DNA from: Candidatus Eiseniibacteriota bacterium
Lineage (GTDB): Bacteria > Eisenbacteria > RBG-16-71-46
Direction: 5' to 3'
Assembly (NCBI GenBank): GCA_023249815.1
Contig: JAHFBX010000086.1
Span: 1 to 9,546 of the forward strand
Length of the DNA: 9,546 nt
Made by a program: the position numbers and the translations under genes. This document shows positions 1 through 6,639 of this stretch, in pieces (positions within the stretch are counted from its first letter, which is position 1; every line of letters starts with the position of its first letter). Under the pieces are notes generated by a model. That model saw nothing but the letters and a program-made list of their open reading frames with translations. It searched no databases and was not told the origin of the DNA.

Positions 1-1
1 C

Positions 2-274
2 GGGAACGCGGTGTCTTCCATCATGGAGCAACACCCGGGGGCTGCGAACACTTCGACGGCTTCTTACACTCCGGAGGGTCGGAACGAACGCGCGGATCGC
101 GACGCCTCGACGGCTCGTGACGCCGAGGCCGCACCAAGCACCGTGGCGCCAGTGGCAGACAACACAGGGACGCTCCCGGAAACAGCGAGTCGGCGGCCGT
201 TGGTCCTGTTCCTCGGCCTGCTCGCACTGGGGTCTGCGGGGGTCATCACGTTCGTTCGCCTGCGGACGACCTGA
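2..274 (+). CDS. C-terminal part of a probable sortase-anchored surface protein (LPETA signal), partial at left edge
   Basis: The frame is open to the left edge, so this is probably the tail of a longer protein, although a GTG at 11 could be a start. The visible part is a low-complexity, polar stretch rich in Ala, Thr, Asp and Glu. It is followed by LPETA (codons 173-187), two arginines, a hydrophobic segment of about 19 residues (about 200-256) and the short basic end RLRTT. That order (pentapeptide, membrane helix, positive tail) is the classical cell-wall sorting signal. LPxTA is the form reported for class D sortases such as the Bacillus anthracis LPNTA enzyme, and a class D-like sortase lies directly downstream. 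The visible part has no signal peptide, which a sortase substrate needs; this supports a start outside the window. The function of the missing part is unknown. Confidence 0.72.
   Translation, partial: GNAVSSIMEQHPGAANTSTASYTPEGRNERADRDASTARDAEAAPSTVAPVADNTGTLPETASRRPLVLFLGLLALGSAGVITFVRLRTT
173..271 (+). other. LPETA cell-wall sorting signal
   Basis: This C-terminal signal consists of LPETA, then Ser-Arg-Arg, a Leu/Val/Gly-rich membrane helix and an RLRTT tail ending at the stop codon at 272-274. By analogy with known sortase substrates, cleavage would fall between Thr and Ala of LPETA. The Ala in the fifth position instead of Gly agrees with the class D assignment of the adjacent enzyme. 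Confidence 0.7.
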
Positions 275-285
275 TCGCTTCACGC

Positions 286-957
286 ATGTTCTGGCGCCGT
301 CGTCTGCGCTGGCTCGAGAGAGGAGCCCTGCTCGTCGGGCTCCTCCTTCTCGGGCTGTGGTCTCGCGACCAGGTTCGCTCGTGGGCGTTCCAATCCGCGG
401 AATCGAACAGGCTCCTCGACTCGACTCGTGAGGCCGGACCCGGGCCCGCGACGGTCGCCGGGATCGCCGCAGCGTCGAGGGATTCGCGCGCCGAATCGGA
501 AGCCGTGCTCGGCAGGATCGAGATCCCGCGCCTCCGAATCCAGGCGATCGTCGCCGAGGGCACGGACGAGCGAACGCTCGAACGTGCGGTCGGCCATGTC
601 ACCTCGACTGCACCGCCGGGGAGTCCCGGGAACTGCGGGCTCGCGGGGCACCGCGACACGTTCTTTCGCGGGCTCGGCCGCGTGCGGGCGGACGATCTCG
701 TCCGGTTCGTGACGCCCGAGTGCACGCTCACCTACAAGGTGGACTGGAGCCGGGTGGTCGAGCCCCGCCGCGTTGACATGCTGGACTCGACTTCCGCTCC
801 TTCCCTGACACTCGTCACCTGTTACCCGTTCAGGTTCGTGGGTCGAGCGCCGCAGCGATTCGTGGTCCGCGCCCGGCAGATCGAGGCCGCGAAACGCACC
901 CGGGTCCGCGACCGCACCGCGATTGCCTCTACCGTCCTGATGGCCGCGGGCCGGTAA
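286..957 (+). CDS. Class D-type sortase (transpeptidase)
   Basis: This 223-residue sortase is a membrane-anchored cysteine transpeptidase. It cleaves an LPxT(G/A) signal and attaches the substrate to a cell-envelope nucleophile. An N-terminal hydrophobic helix (about residues 12-25) acts as signal anchor, and a Ser/Ala/Arg-rich linker runs to about residue 72. The sortase fold follows, starting at GRIEIPRLRI. The catalytic triad is visible: His122 in GHRDTFF, Cys179 in TLVTCYP and Arg191 in APQRFVV. The TLxTCxP signature and the small size point to class D. The start is the first ATG after the upstream stop; no Shine-Dalgarno sequence is visible, so translation is probably coupled to the substrate gene 11 bases upstream. 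Residues after about 200 form a short basic and hydrophobic extension past the catalytic core. The enzyme class is secure; the class D subtype is slightly less so. Confidence 0.9.
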   Translation: MFWRRRLRWLERGALLVGLLLLGLWSRDQVRSWAFQSAESNRLLDSTREAGPGPATVAGIAAASRDSRAESEAVLGRIEIPRLRIQAIVAEGTDERTLERAVGHVTSTAPPGSPGNCGLAGHRDTFFRGLGRVRADDLVRFVTPECTLTYKVDWSRVVEPRRVDMLDSTSAPSLTLVTCYPFRFVGRAPQRFVVRARQIEAAKRTRVRDRTAIASTVLMAAGR

Positions 958-965
958 CGTCGAGA

Positions 966-991
966 GGGAGCCCGGACGACGCGGCGCTCCC
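966..991. terminator. Hairpin between convergent genes, possible shared terminator
   Basis: GGGAGC plus CCG (966-974) can pair with CGG plus GCTCCC (982-991), leaving one bulged C at 985 and a seven-base loop. It lies in the 43-base gap between the stops of the sortase (+) and the receiver-ATPase gene (-). There is no T tract on either side, so it is not a textbook intrinsic terminator. The placement is the main support. Confidence 0.35.
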
Positions 992-1000
992 GCAGACGGG

Positions 1001-1831
1001 TCAGTCGAGGTACTTCACGAACAGCACCTCGTTGTGCGCCTCGTTGTAGAGAAGCTCGTCCACCATCGAGCGCGCGATGAGGATCCCGAACCCGCCGGGG
1101 CGGATGCCCTTCTCCTGGCGAACGCGCGCGCTCTCGGCCATGTCCTCGGTGGGGTAGCTCACCGCCGCGTGCGGCAGGTCGTCGAGCTTGAAGCCTGGGC
1201 CCGGGTCCTGGATGCGGTAGAGCACCATGCGCTTCGCGCGCACGTACGCCACCCGCACCTTGCGGTCGGGGTCCAGCCGCCCGCCCCACTCCACCGCGTT
1301 CCGCAGCATCTCGGTGAACACGTACGCGATGTCCTCACGCACGTTCTCCGGCAGGTCGGCGTCCAGGCGTGCGATGAAACCTTGGATGCGCTCGGCGGTG
1401 CCGAGGTCGCAGGGCAGCAAGAGCTCGACCCAGTCCGGCTGCGCGGACACCACCTCGACGGGCGGCGCGGGCTTGGAGGCGAGTGCGGCGCGCACCAACT
1501 CCAGCAGCTGCTGCGGCGCGATCGGCTTGTTCACGTACTGGTGCGCCTGCTCGCGCACCGCGCGCAGCACCGTCTCGGGTGTGTCGTCCGACGTCATCAC
1601 GACGGTGCGCGGTCCGAAGTTCTCCGCGCGCATGTTCGCGAGCACGTCCAGGCCGTTCATGCGCGGCATCCACACGTCGAGCAGCATCAGGTCGTACTCG
1701 CCCGCGCGGAGCGCCTCGAGCCCGGCCACGCCGTCCTCGGCGAGTTTCACGTCGTAGCCACCGCCCGTGAGCACCTGCCCGAGCAGGTGGCGCGTGGTGC
1801 GGTCGTCCTCCACGATCAGGACTCGGCTCAT
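1001..1831 (-). CDS. Response regulator receiver fused to an RsbW-like HATPase (anti-sigma/serine-kinase type) domain
   Basis: This cytoplasmic protein of 276 residues has two domains. Residues 1-118 are a CheY-like receiver with the acidic pair at 8-10 (EDD), phospho-acceptor Asp52 (LLDVWMP), Thr80 and Lys102, all intact. Residues about 132-276 form a GHKL ATPase of the RsbW/HATPase_c_2 type, with an N box at Glu174-Asn178 (TEMLRNAVEWGG), a G1 box at 209-214 (DPGPGF) and a glycine-rich G2 stretch at 242-250 (GIRPGGFGI). There is no DNA-binding domain. RsbW-type domains bind sigma factors and/or phosphorylate STAS antagonists on serine; which of these applies here is inference. The start codon overlaps the stop of the hybrid kinase gene (ATGA, 1828-1831), so translation is coupled and the receiver is the likely target of that kinase. 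No STAS or sigma-factor gene is in the window. Confidence 0.9.
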   Translation of the reverse strand: MSRVLIVEDDRTTRHLLGQVLTGGGYDVKLAEDGVAGLEALRAGEYDLMLLDVWMPRMNGLDVLANMRAENFGPRTVVMTSDDTPETVLRAVREQAHQYVNKPIAPQQLLELVRAALASKPAPPVEVVSAQPDWVELLLPCDLGTAERIQGFIARLDADLPENVREDIAYVFTEMLRNAVEWGGRLDPDRKVRVAYVRAKRMVLYRIQDPGPGFKLDDLPHAAVSYPTEDMAESARVRQEKGIRPGGFGILIARSMVDELLYNEAHNEVLFVKYLD

Positions 1832-4800
1832 CGGCGGGCCTTCCGTTTCTGGGGCGCGCTACGCTTGGACGCCGGGCGTGACCCGTTCCCGCGGACGCGC
1901 GCGCGCGACTTGGGAGTGGCGCGCTTCGCCTTCTGCTTGCCGCTCGAGCGGGCTTTCGCGCGCGCGGCGGGCTTCTGCTTCGCGCCATTCGTGCCGGCCG
2001 CGACGTGGACCTGGCCCGTCGGCAACATCGCTGCGAGCGTCAGGTTGGCAGAGTCCAGCTCGCGTCGCAGCGTGGACCAGGCGCTCCCAGCCTCGGCGAA
2101 CTCCCGTTCACGCCCGAGTTTCTCGAGCTTGAGCGCGGCAGCCGACGCCGAGGCGAAGCCGAAGTTGGCGACCGCACCCTTCAGCGCGTGCGCCGCCATC
2201 CGCAGCGCTTCGCCGTCCCTCGCCGCCACGGCGTCCTCGATGCGCTTCATCATGCCGGGAGCGTCGTGGAGGAAGATCCCTGCCAGCTCGCGCGCGAGCG
2301 TGGCGTCCCCTCCGAGCCTCGCCAGCACCGCAGCCACCGCGGCATCGTCCGTGGGAGCGTGAACCATCCCCGGGGCGGCCGGTGGGCGGGGCCCGCGCGG
2401 AGCCGGGCCCGCGGGTGCCGCCGCGGAGGGCCGCCGCGCGTCTGCCGTGCCTGCCGCGGCCGAGAACGACTCGATGGCGGCGAACAGCTCGTCGCGTTCG
2501 ATCGGCTTCAGGAGATACGAGTCCATGCCGGCCGCGAGACAGCGCTCGCGGTCCCCGCGCATGGCGTGCGCGGTGAGCGCCACGATCGGCACGTGACCGC
2601 CACGCTCGCGTTCGCGTGCGCGGATCGCGGCCGTGGCCTCGAGGCCGTTCATGACCGGCATCTGCACGTCCATGAGCACGACGTCGAACGCGGTGCGTTC
2701 GAGCGCGTCCACCGCCTGTTGGCCATCCGCCGCCAGCGTCACCTTGTGGCCTCGCATCTCGAGCAGCCGTGTCGCCATGGTCTGATTCACGCGGTTGTCC
2801 TCCACGAGCAGCACGTGGAGCGCCGGGCCCCGCCGTCGGCCCACCGGCCCCGTCGGCCGCACGCGGCCCTTCACCCGTCCCCCCAGCGCGCTCACGATGG
2901 TGTCGAACAGGTCGGACTGTTTGACGGGTTTGACGAGGCTCGCGGTGATGCCGGCGGCACGGGCGCGCGCGTCCGTGTGCCCCGAGGACGTGAGTAGGAT
3001 GAGCACGGGCTTGCCGAACCCACGTTCGCGCCGGATGCGGCGCGCGAGCGCGTAGCCGTCCGTGCCGGGCATCTGGGCGTCGAGCAACACGAGCGGGAAC
3101 GGCTGTCCCGCCTTCCGCGCGGACTCGAGCGCGGCCATCGCGCCGGGCGCGCCGTCCACCGGCGTGGGATCCAGTCCCCAGTGGAGCAACATCTCATCCA
3201 GGATGCGGCGGTTCGTGGCGTTGTCGTCCACCACCAACACGCGCATGCCGCGGAGGTGGAGTTGGGCTGGTGAGGGTTCGTCCACCGCCTCGGCCGCCGC
3301 GCGTTCGAACCGGGCCGTGAAGTGGAACACGCTGCCCTTGCCCACCTCGCTCTCCACCCAGATGCGGCCGTTCATGAGCCGCACCAACTGCGCTGCGATC
3401 GCGAGGCCGAGGCCGGTGCCGCCGTACTGCCGCGTCGTCGAGCTGTCCGCCTGCACGAACGCCTCGAACACGCGTTCGTGCTTGTCGGCGGGAATGCCAA
3501 TGCCGGTGTCCCGCACCGCGAAGTGAAGCTCCACCCACGTCTCGCCGCGCGAGAACGCCTCGACCTCGAGCACGACCTCGCCGCGCTCCGTGAACTTGAT
3601 GGCGTTCCCGAGCAGATTGACGACGATCTGCCGCAGCCGGCCCGGGTCACCGACCAACTCATCCGGCACGTCGGGGCGCACGCGGCACGCCAGCTCGAGA
3701 CCCTTCTGCTGCGCGCGCAGCGCCAGCAGGCGCACCGTGTCGCCGACACTGTCACGCAACCCGAAGCGGATCGACTCCAGGTCCAGCTTGCGGTCCTCGA
3801 TCTTGGAGAAGTCGAGGATGTCGTCGATGAGCGCGCGCAGCGACTCGGCGGAGTCGTGCACGATGCCCAGGTAGTCGCGCTGGTGGCGGTCGAGCTTCGT
3901 GGTGAGCGCCAACTCGGTCATGCCGATAACGGCGTGGAGCGGCGTGCGGATCTCGTGGCTCATGTTGGCGAGGAACTCGCTCTTCGCCTGCGTCGCCGAT
4001 TCCGCCCGCCCCTTCGCGGTCTCGAGCTCGCGCACGAGCTGGGTCAGCCGCGCGGCATGCTCCTCCTCGGCGCGGTGCGCGGCTTCGATCTGCTGCGCGT
4101 AGTCGCGCAACGACTGCTCTGCGTGCTTGCGGTCGGTGACGTCGCGCGCCACGCCGTAGACCTGCCCGACTGCGGCGAGCGGCGCCGCGCTCCACGCCAG
4201 CCAGCGATAGGTGCCGTCCGCGCTGCGGTAGCGATTCTCGAACTGCACCAGCTTGGCGCCGCTCGCGATGCGCGCGAGCGCGGCCAGCGTGCTGTTCTTG
4301 TCGTCCGGATGCACGAGCTCCATGTACGACCGGCGGAGCAGCTCCTCGGTGGGATAGCCGAGCGTGCGCTCCCACGACGGGTTCAAGCGCTGGAAGTAGC
4401 CGTGGAAGTCTCCGATGCACAGCATGTCGGGAGACAGCGTGAAGAAGTGGTCCAGCTCGTCGCGCACGCGCTGCAGCGCCGACTCGGCGTGCTTGCGTTC
4501 GATGAACTGCCCGATCTGGCCGCCCACCGCGGACAGGCTCTGGAGCAGGTCCCCGTCGGGCTCGCGGATCTCGCGGCTGAAGAACTCGAGCACGCCGTGC
4601 ACGTCGCCCTCGAGCAGAATCGGGAAACCGAAGGCGGCGTGCAGCCCCTCGCGGTGCGCCACCGGCGCGCGCGGGAAGTTCGTGTCCACGACCACGTCGG
4701 GAAGCCATTGCGGCAGCCCGCTGGACCACACGCGCCCCGGCAGCCCTACGCCCGGCGCGAACGTCGTGGCCCGGCTCACGGCGGAGAACTCGTCGAAATG

Positions 4801-5022
4801 CGAACCGGGTTGCTGCCACAGGTCGACGCAGCGCAGGCGTTCCCGGTTCGCGTCCAGCATCCAGACCGCGCCGTGATCCCAGCCCAGCGTCTCGCAGATC
4901 GCCTGCAGGACCTTCGGGATGCCCTCGGCGAGCGTGTCCGAATCCGCGATGACGCGCGTCGTCGCGTACTGCATGGCGTGCAGCCGCTGCTCACGGTCGC
5001 GATCCGAGATGCCGGAGCTCAT
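1828..5022 (-). CDS. Hybrid sensor histidine kinase, GAF-PAS-HisKA-HATPase-REC-REC-HPt, with a basic C-terminal tail
   Basis: This protein of 1064 residues has no membrane segment and so is a soluble cytoplasmic phosphorelay sensor. Domains from the chosen start: GAF about 17-175; PAS about 182-300, ending in RDVTDRKHAE; coiled coil about 300-350; HisKA with His356 in SHEIRTPLHAVIG; HATPase with N box Asn469/Asn473, G1 DTGIGIP at 505-511 and G2 GGTGLGLA at 534-541; REC1 with DD 599-600, Asp648 and Lys698; REC2 with ED 741-742, Asp785 and Lys839; a Pro/Ala-rich linker; and HPt with His945 in AHALKG. All phosphorelay residues are present. Residues from about 1008 to the end carry 21 Lys/Arg and no acidic residue. 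I chose the ATG at 5022 because GAGGG lies eight bases upstream (5031-5035). An in-frame ATG at 5061 would add 13 residues but has no ribosome-binding site. The ligand is unknown. The gene is coupled by ATGA to the receiver-ATPase gene. Confidence 0.93.
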   Translation of the reverse strand: MSSGISDRDREQRLHAMQYATTRVIADSDTLAEGIPKVLQAICETLGWDHGAVWMLDANRERLRCVDLWQQPGSHFDEFSAVSRATTFAPGVGLPGRVWSSGLPQWLPDVVVDTNFPRAPVAHREGLHAAFGFPILLEGDVHGVLEFFSREIREPDGDLLQSLSAVGGQIGQFIERKHAESALQRVRDELDHFFTLSPDMLCIGDFHGYFQRLNPSWERTLGYPTEELLRRSYMELVHPDDKNSTLAALARIASGAKLVQFENRYRSADGTYRWLAWSAAPLAAVGQVYGVARDVTDRKHAEQSLRDYAQQIEAAHRAEEEHAARLTQLVRELETAKGRAESATQAKSEFLANMSHEIRTPLHAVIGMTELALTTKLDRHQRDYLGIVHDSAESLRALIDDILDFSKIEDRKLDLESIRFGLRDSVGDTVRLLALRAQQKGLELACRVRPDVPDELVGDPGRLRQIVVNLLGNAIKFTERGEVVLEVEAFSRGETWVELHFAVRDTGIGIPADKHERVFEAFVQADSSTTRQYGGTGLGLAIAAQLVRLMNGRIWVESEVGKGSVFHFTARFERAAAEAVDEPSPAQLHLRGMRVLVVDDNATNRRILDEMLLHWGLDPTPVDGAPGAMAALESARKAGQPFPLVLLDAQMPGTDGYALARRIRRERGFGKPVLILLTSSGHTDARARAAGITASLVKPVKQSDLFDTIVSALGGRVKGRVRPTGPVGRRRGPALHVLLVEDNRVNQTMATRLLEMRGHKVTLAADGQQAVDALERTAFDVVLMDVQMPVMNGLEATAAIRARERERGGHVPIVALTAHAMRGDRERCLAAGMDSYLLKPIERDELFAAIESFSAAAGTADARRPSAAAPAGPAPRGPRPPAAPGMVHAPTDDAAVAAVLARLGGDATLARELAGIFLHDAPGMMKRIEDAVAARDGEALRMAAHALKGAVANFGFASASAAALKLEKLGREREFAEAGSAWSTLRRELDSANLTLAAMLPTGQVHVAAGTNGAKQKPAARAKARSSGKQKAKRATPKSRARVRGNGSRPASKRSAPQKRKARR

Positions 5023-5068
5023 CGGACGTTCCCTCGTGGCCGAGTGCTGCCAGGCATCCATGCCAGGG

Positions 5069-5080
5069 GGACTCGAGTCC
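5069..5080. promoter_or_regulatory. 12-base perfect palindrome upstream of the kinase gene
   Basis: GGACTCGAGTCC reads the same on both strands and sits 46 bases upstream of the preferred kinase start. The position would suit an operator. However, perfect 12-base palindromes are expected a few times by chance in a GC-rich window of this size, so the support is positional only. Confidence 0.2.
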
Positions 5081-5102
5081 GTTCGGCGGGCGGGGACCCA
5101 GG

Positions 5103-5120
5103 CGCCGGAAGCATCCGGCG
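5103..5120. other. Strong stem-loop in the spacer between the membrane-protein gene and the kinase gene
   Basis: CGCCGGA (5103-5109) pairs perfectly with TCCGGCG (5114-5120) across an AGCA loop. On the - strand it lies 129 bases after the stop of the membrane-protein gene and 80 bases before the kinase start. It could end the first transcript or fold in the leader of the second. No T run follows it. The rest of the 5023-5249 spacer shows nothing I can name. Confidence 0.4.
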
Positions 5121-5249
5121 TCCGGTGTGTTCACGGCATCCTAAAGGAGATGGCCGCGCCGCGTCATCACCGGAACCAGCATTGCGCCCGCAGTGCGTGT
5201 TTCCATTCCGAGACCAGCGCGATTGGCGCGGCCCCCCCCGCGTTTCAAC

Positions 5250-5816
5250 TCATGGCCACAACCAGCCGAACGCGCCCGCGGTGACGAGCGCGTACACCAG
5301 TCCGTCGAACGTGCTCTTGAGCGTCGTGCTGCTCGCGCGCGAGTGCCAGATGGTGTCCTGCCACAGCGCCAGCGCGTAGCCCGCGAACGCCACCGTACCG
5401 GTGACGCGGAACACCGTCATGTACGCGGTTCCAGGCACCAGCGTGATACCGGCGGCATAGCCCGCGACCACGTTCACCGCGACGCAGTAGAGGAACCACT
5501 GCCCGAGGCTCTTTCCCATGTTGAACGGCCCGGGCTTCAAGAACGTGGCGAGGAACACCGGGCCCTTGTTCAGCTTGGCGACGAACTCCGGCGACTTCAT
5601 CGCCTCCATGCTGGCGGCGCGCGGCACCATGTAATCGCCGGGAGGGATCGAGAATTTGCCGAGCGCGTCGAGCACGCCCGCCTCGTCAGGGATCTTGCGC
5701 AGGTCGTTCCGGTGATAGCTCAGCGCCATGTGGATCACGGAGCTCACCACGAACACGATCACGGCCGAGACGAGGATGGGAAGCCACAGCGAGAACACGG
5801 AGACGGCGGCTGGCAT
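5250..5816 (-). CDS. Four-helix integral membrane protein of unrecognised family
   Basis: I do not recognise this 188-residue protein. It has one N-terminal helix (about 6-32) and three C-terminal helices (about 103-125, 131-152 and 168-188). A soluble segment of about 70 residues between helices 1 and 2 contains HRNDLRKIPDEAGVLDALG and a Pro/Gly-rich IPPGDYMVPR stretch. This segment looks conserved in style, with charged and turn residues clustered, but I cannot tie it to an activity. I chose the ATG at 5816 because GGAGG lies five bases upstream (5822-5826). A longer frame from 5870 would add 18 polar residues and lacks a ribosome-binding site. It is on the same strand as Sco1 (140 bases upstream) and the kinase (227 bases downstream), with spacers large enough for its own promoter. 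Confidence 0.8.
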   Translation of the reverse strand: MPAAVSVFSLWLPILVSAVIVFVVSSVIHMALSYHRNDLRKIPDEAGVLDALGKFSIPPGDYMVPRAASMEAMKSPEFVAKLNKGPVFLATFLKPGPFNMGKSLGQWFLYCVAVNVVAGYAAGITLVPGTAYMTVFRVTGTVAFAGYALALWQDTIWHSRASSTTLKSTFDGLVYALVTAGAFGWLWP

Positions 5817-5820
5817 GGGC

Positions 5821-5827
5821 ACCTCCC
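5821..5827 (-). promoter_or_regulatory. Ribosome-binding site fixing the membrane-protein start
   Basis: GGGAGGT on the - strand is followed by GCCC and the ATG at 5816-5814. The match and spacing are near ideal. They decide the start against the longer open frame that begins at 5870. Confidence 0.75.
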
Positions 5828-5838
5828 GGTGAAACGGG

Positions 5839-5859
5839 CCGGCCCACGCGTCGGGCCGG
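5839..5859. promoter_or_regulatory. GC-only stem-loop just upstream of the membrane-protein ribosome-binding site
   Basis: CCGGCCC (5839-5845) pairs with GGGCCGG (5853-5859) over seven perfect G-C pairs with a seven-base loop. In the - strand transcript it would end about 11 bases before the GGGAGGT ribosome-binding site. It could modulate or insulate translation initiation, or be the remains of an upstream terminator. A role is inference; the pairing is seen directly. Confidence 0.35.
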
Positions 5860-5906
5860 TGCTGCGCCACTTTAGTGATGGGTTCGCGGGGAGTGGCGCG
5901 AGTCTA

Positions 5907-5934
5907 GCGCCGACGGCGCACGACGCGAACGTGC
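5907..5934. terminator. Two adjacent small hairpins downstream of Sco1, possible termination region
   Basis: GCGCC(GAC)GGCGC at 5907-5919 is followed by GCACG(7-base loop)CGTGC at 5918-5934; they overlap by two bases, so they would compete. They lie 23-50 bases beyond the Sco1 stop on the - strand. There is no T tract, so intrinsic termination is doubtful. Confidence 0.3.
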
Positions 5935-5956
5935 AAGTCGCCAAACGCGTGTGACC

Positions 5957-6625
5957 TCACCGATCGGCGGGCGGGCGCCTCCACAGCGCCGCCAGTCCGC
6001 CTCGCGGAAGCGAGACGCCCACGGCGCGGTCCTCGGTCGCGCCGTCGGGACCGACGCGCGCGTAGACCGCGGTGTGCGCAATGCCGCCCGCCGGGTCCGG
6101 GCGCGCGAGCAGGCCGAGCGCCTGGGCGAGCGGACCGAGCGTCGCGGAATCCGGAACGAGCAGCGTCCAGCGTGGCGACCGGAGCCCGCGCGCCTCGCCG
6201 AACGCCCGCAGCACCTCGGGCCGGTCGTGCGCCGGGTCCAGCGAGAACAGCACGAATCGGCAGCTCGTGTCGGCGCTCCACGCACGGTCGAGCGCGAGCA
6301 TCTCCTCCACGACTCGCGGGCACACCGTGACGCAGCGCGTGTAGATCGCACTGGCCACCCAGGCGCGGCCACGGAACTCGGCGAGACGCCGGGCGTGCCC
6401 GTCGGAGTCGAGGAAGGTTCCACCGAGCGCGGTGAGCGAACCGCCGGACGGCGACGCGGCTTCGCTCGCCGCTCCCTCCTGGACTCCAGGCGTGGTCACG
6501 GACGACTCGCCCGCGCTCCCATGCTCGACCGGGGACGAACCGTCCCCCGCGCAGCCCGCGCGCCATACGAGCAGCACCGCGAGCACGCCCATCACGGCAA
6601 GCCGCACCGCCATGCCGCGCCCCAT
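5957..6625 (-). CDS. Sco1/SenC family copper chaperone or thiol-redox protein
   Basis: This 222-residue, membrane-tethered or exported thioredoxin-fold protein belongs to a family that delivers copper to the CuA site of cytochrome c oxidase and/or handles thiol redox. The N terminus has a basic start, a hydrophobic stretch (about 9-21) and Cys25 in WRAGC. That is not a canonical lipobox because Arg sits at -3, so either a lipoprotein or an uncleaved anchor is possible. A Ser/Gly/Glu-rich linker follows. The core has CVTVC (Cys98, Cys102), the LDPAHD segment at 129-134 and His184 in GIAHTAVYAR. These are the three copper ligands expected of Sco proteins. The start at 6625 lies 14 bases after the DinB-family stop and has no clear ribosome-binding site, so coupling is likely; the in-frame ATG at 6613 is an alternative. 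No oxidase subunit is in the window, so the target is open. Confidence 0.88.
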   Translation of the reverse strand: MGRGMAVRLAVMGVLAVLLVWRAGCAGDGSSPVEHGSAGESSVTTPGVQEGAASEAASPSGGSLTALGGTFLDSDGHARRLAEFRGRAWVASAIYTRCVTVCPRVVEEMLALDRAWSADTSCRFVLFSLDPAHDRPEVLRAFGEARGLRSPRWTLLVPDSATLGPLAQALGLLARPDPAGGIAHTAVYARVGPDGATEDRAVGVSLPRGGLAALWRRPPADR

Positions 6626-6639
6626 CCCCGGGGAGTCGC

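Noticed and set aside
1034..2362. A 442-residue open frame on the + strand opposite the receiver-ATPase and kinase genes
   Set aside because: Its product is a His/Arg/Val-rich shadow with no motif, while the opposite strand encodes clear REC, HATPase and HPt domains.
5232..5239. A run of eight C bases just downstream of the membrane-protein stop
   Set aside because: It could be a slippage or assembly hotspot, but it lies outside any coding region, so it does not affect a gene call.
5149..5284. A short + strand ORF beginning right after AAAGGAG
   Set aside because: The Shine-Dalgarno-like sequence abuts the ATG with no spacing, the product is Arg/His/Ala-rich without features, and it runs antisense into the end of the membrane-protein gene.
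3322..5379. A 685-residue open frame on the + strand opposite the kinase
   Set aside because: It is antisense to a fully recognisable multi-domain kinase. Its product is a low-complexity His/Arg/Leu/Ala-rich chain with no domain, as expected when GC-rich coding DNA is read on the other strand.
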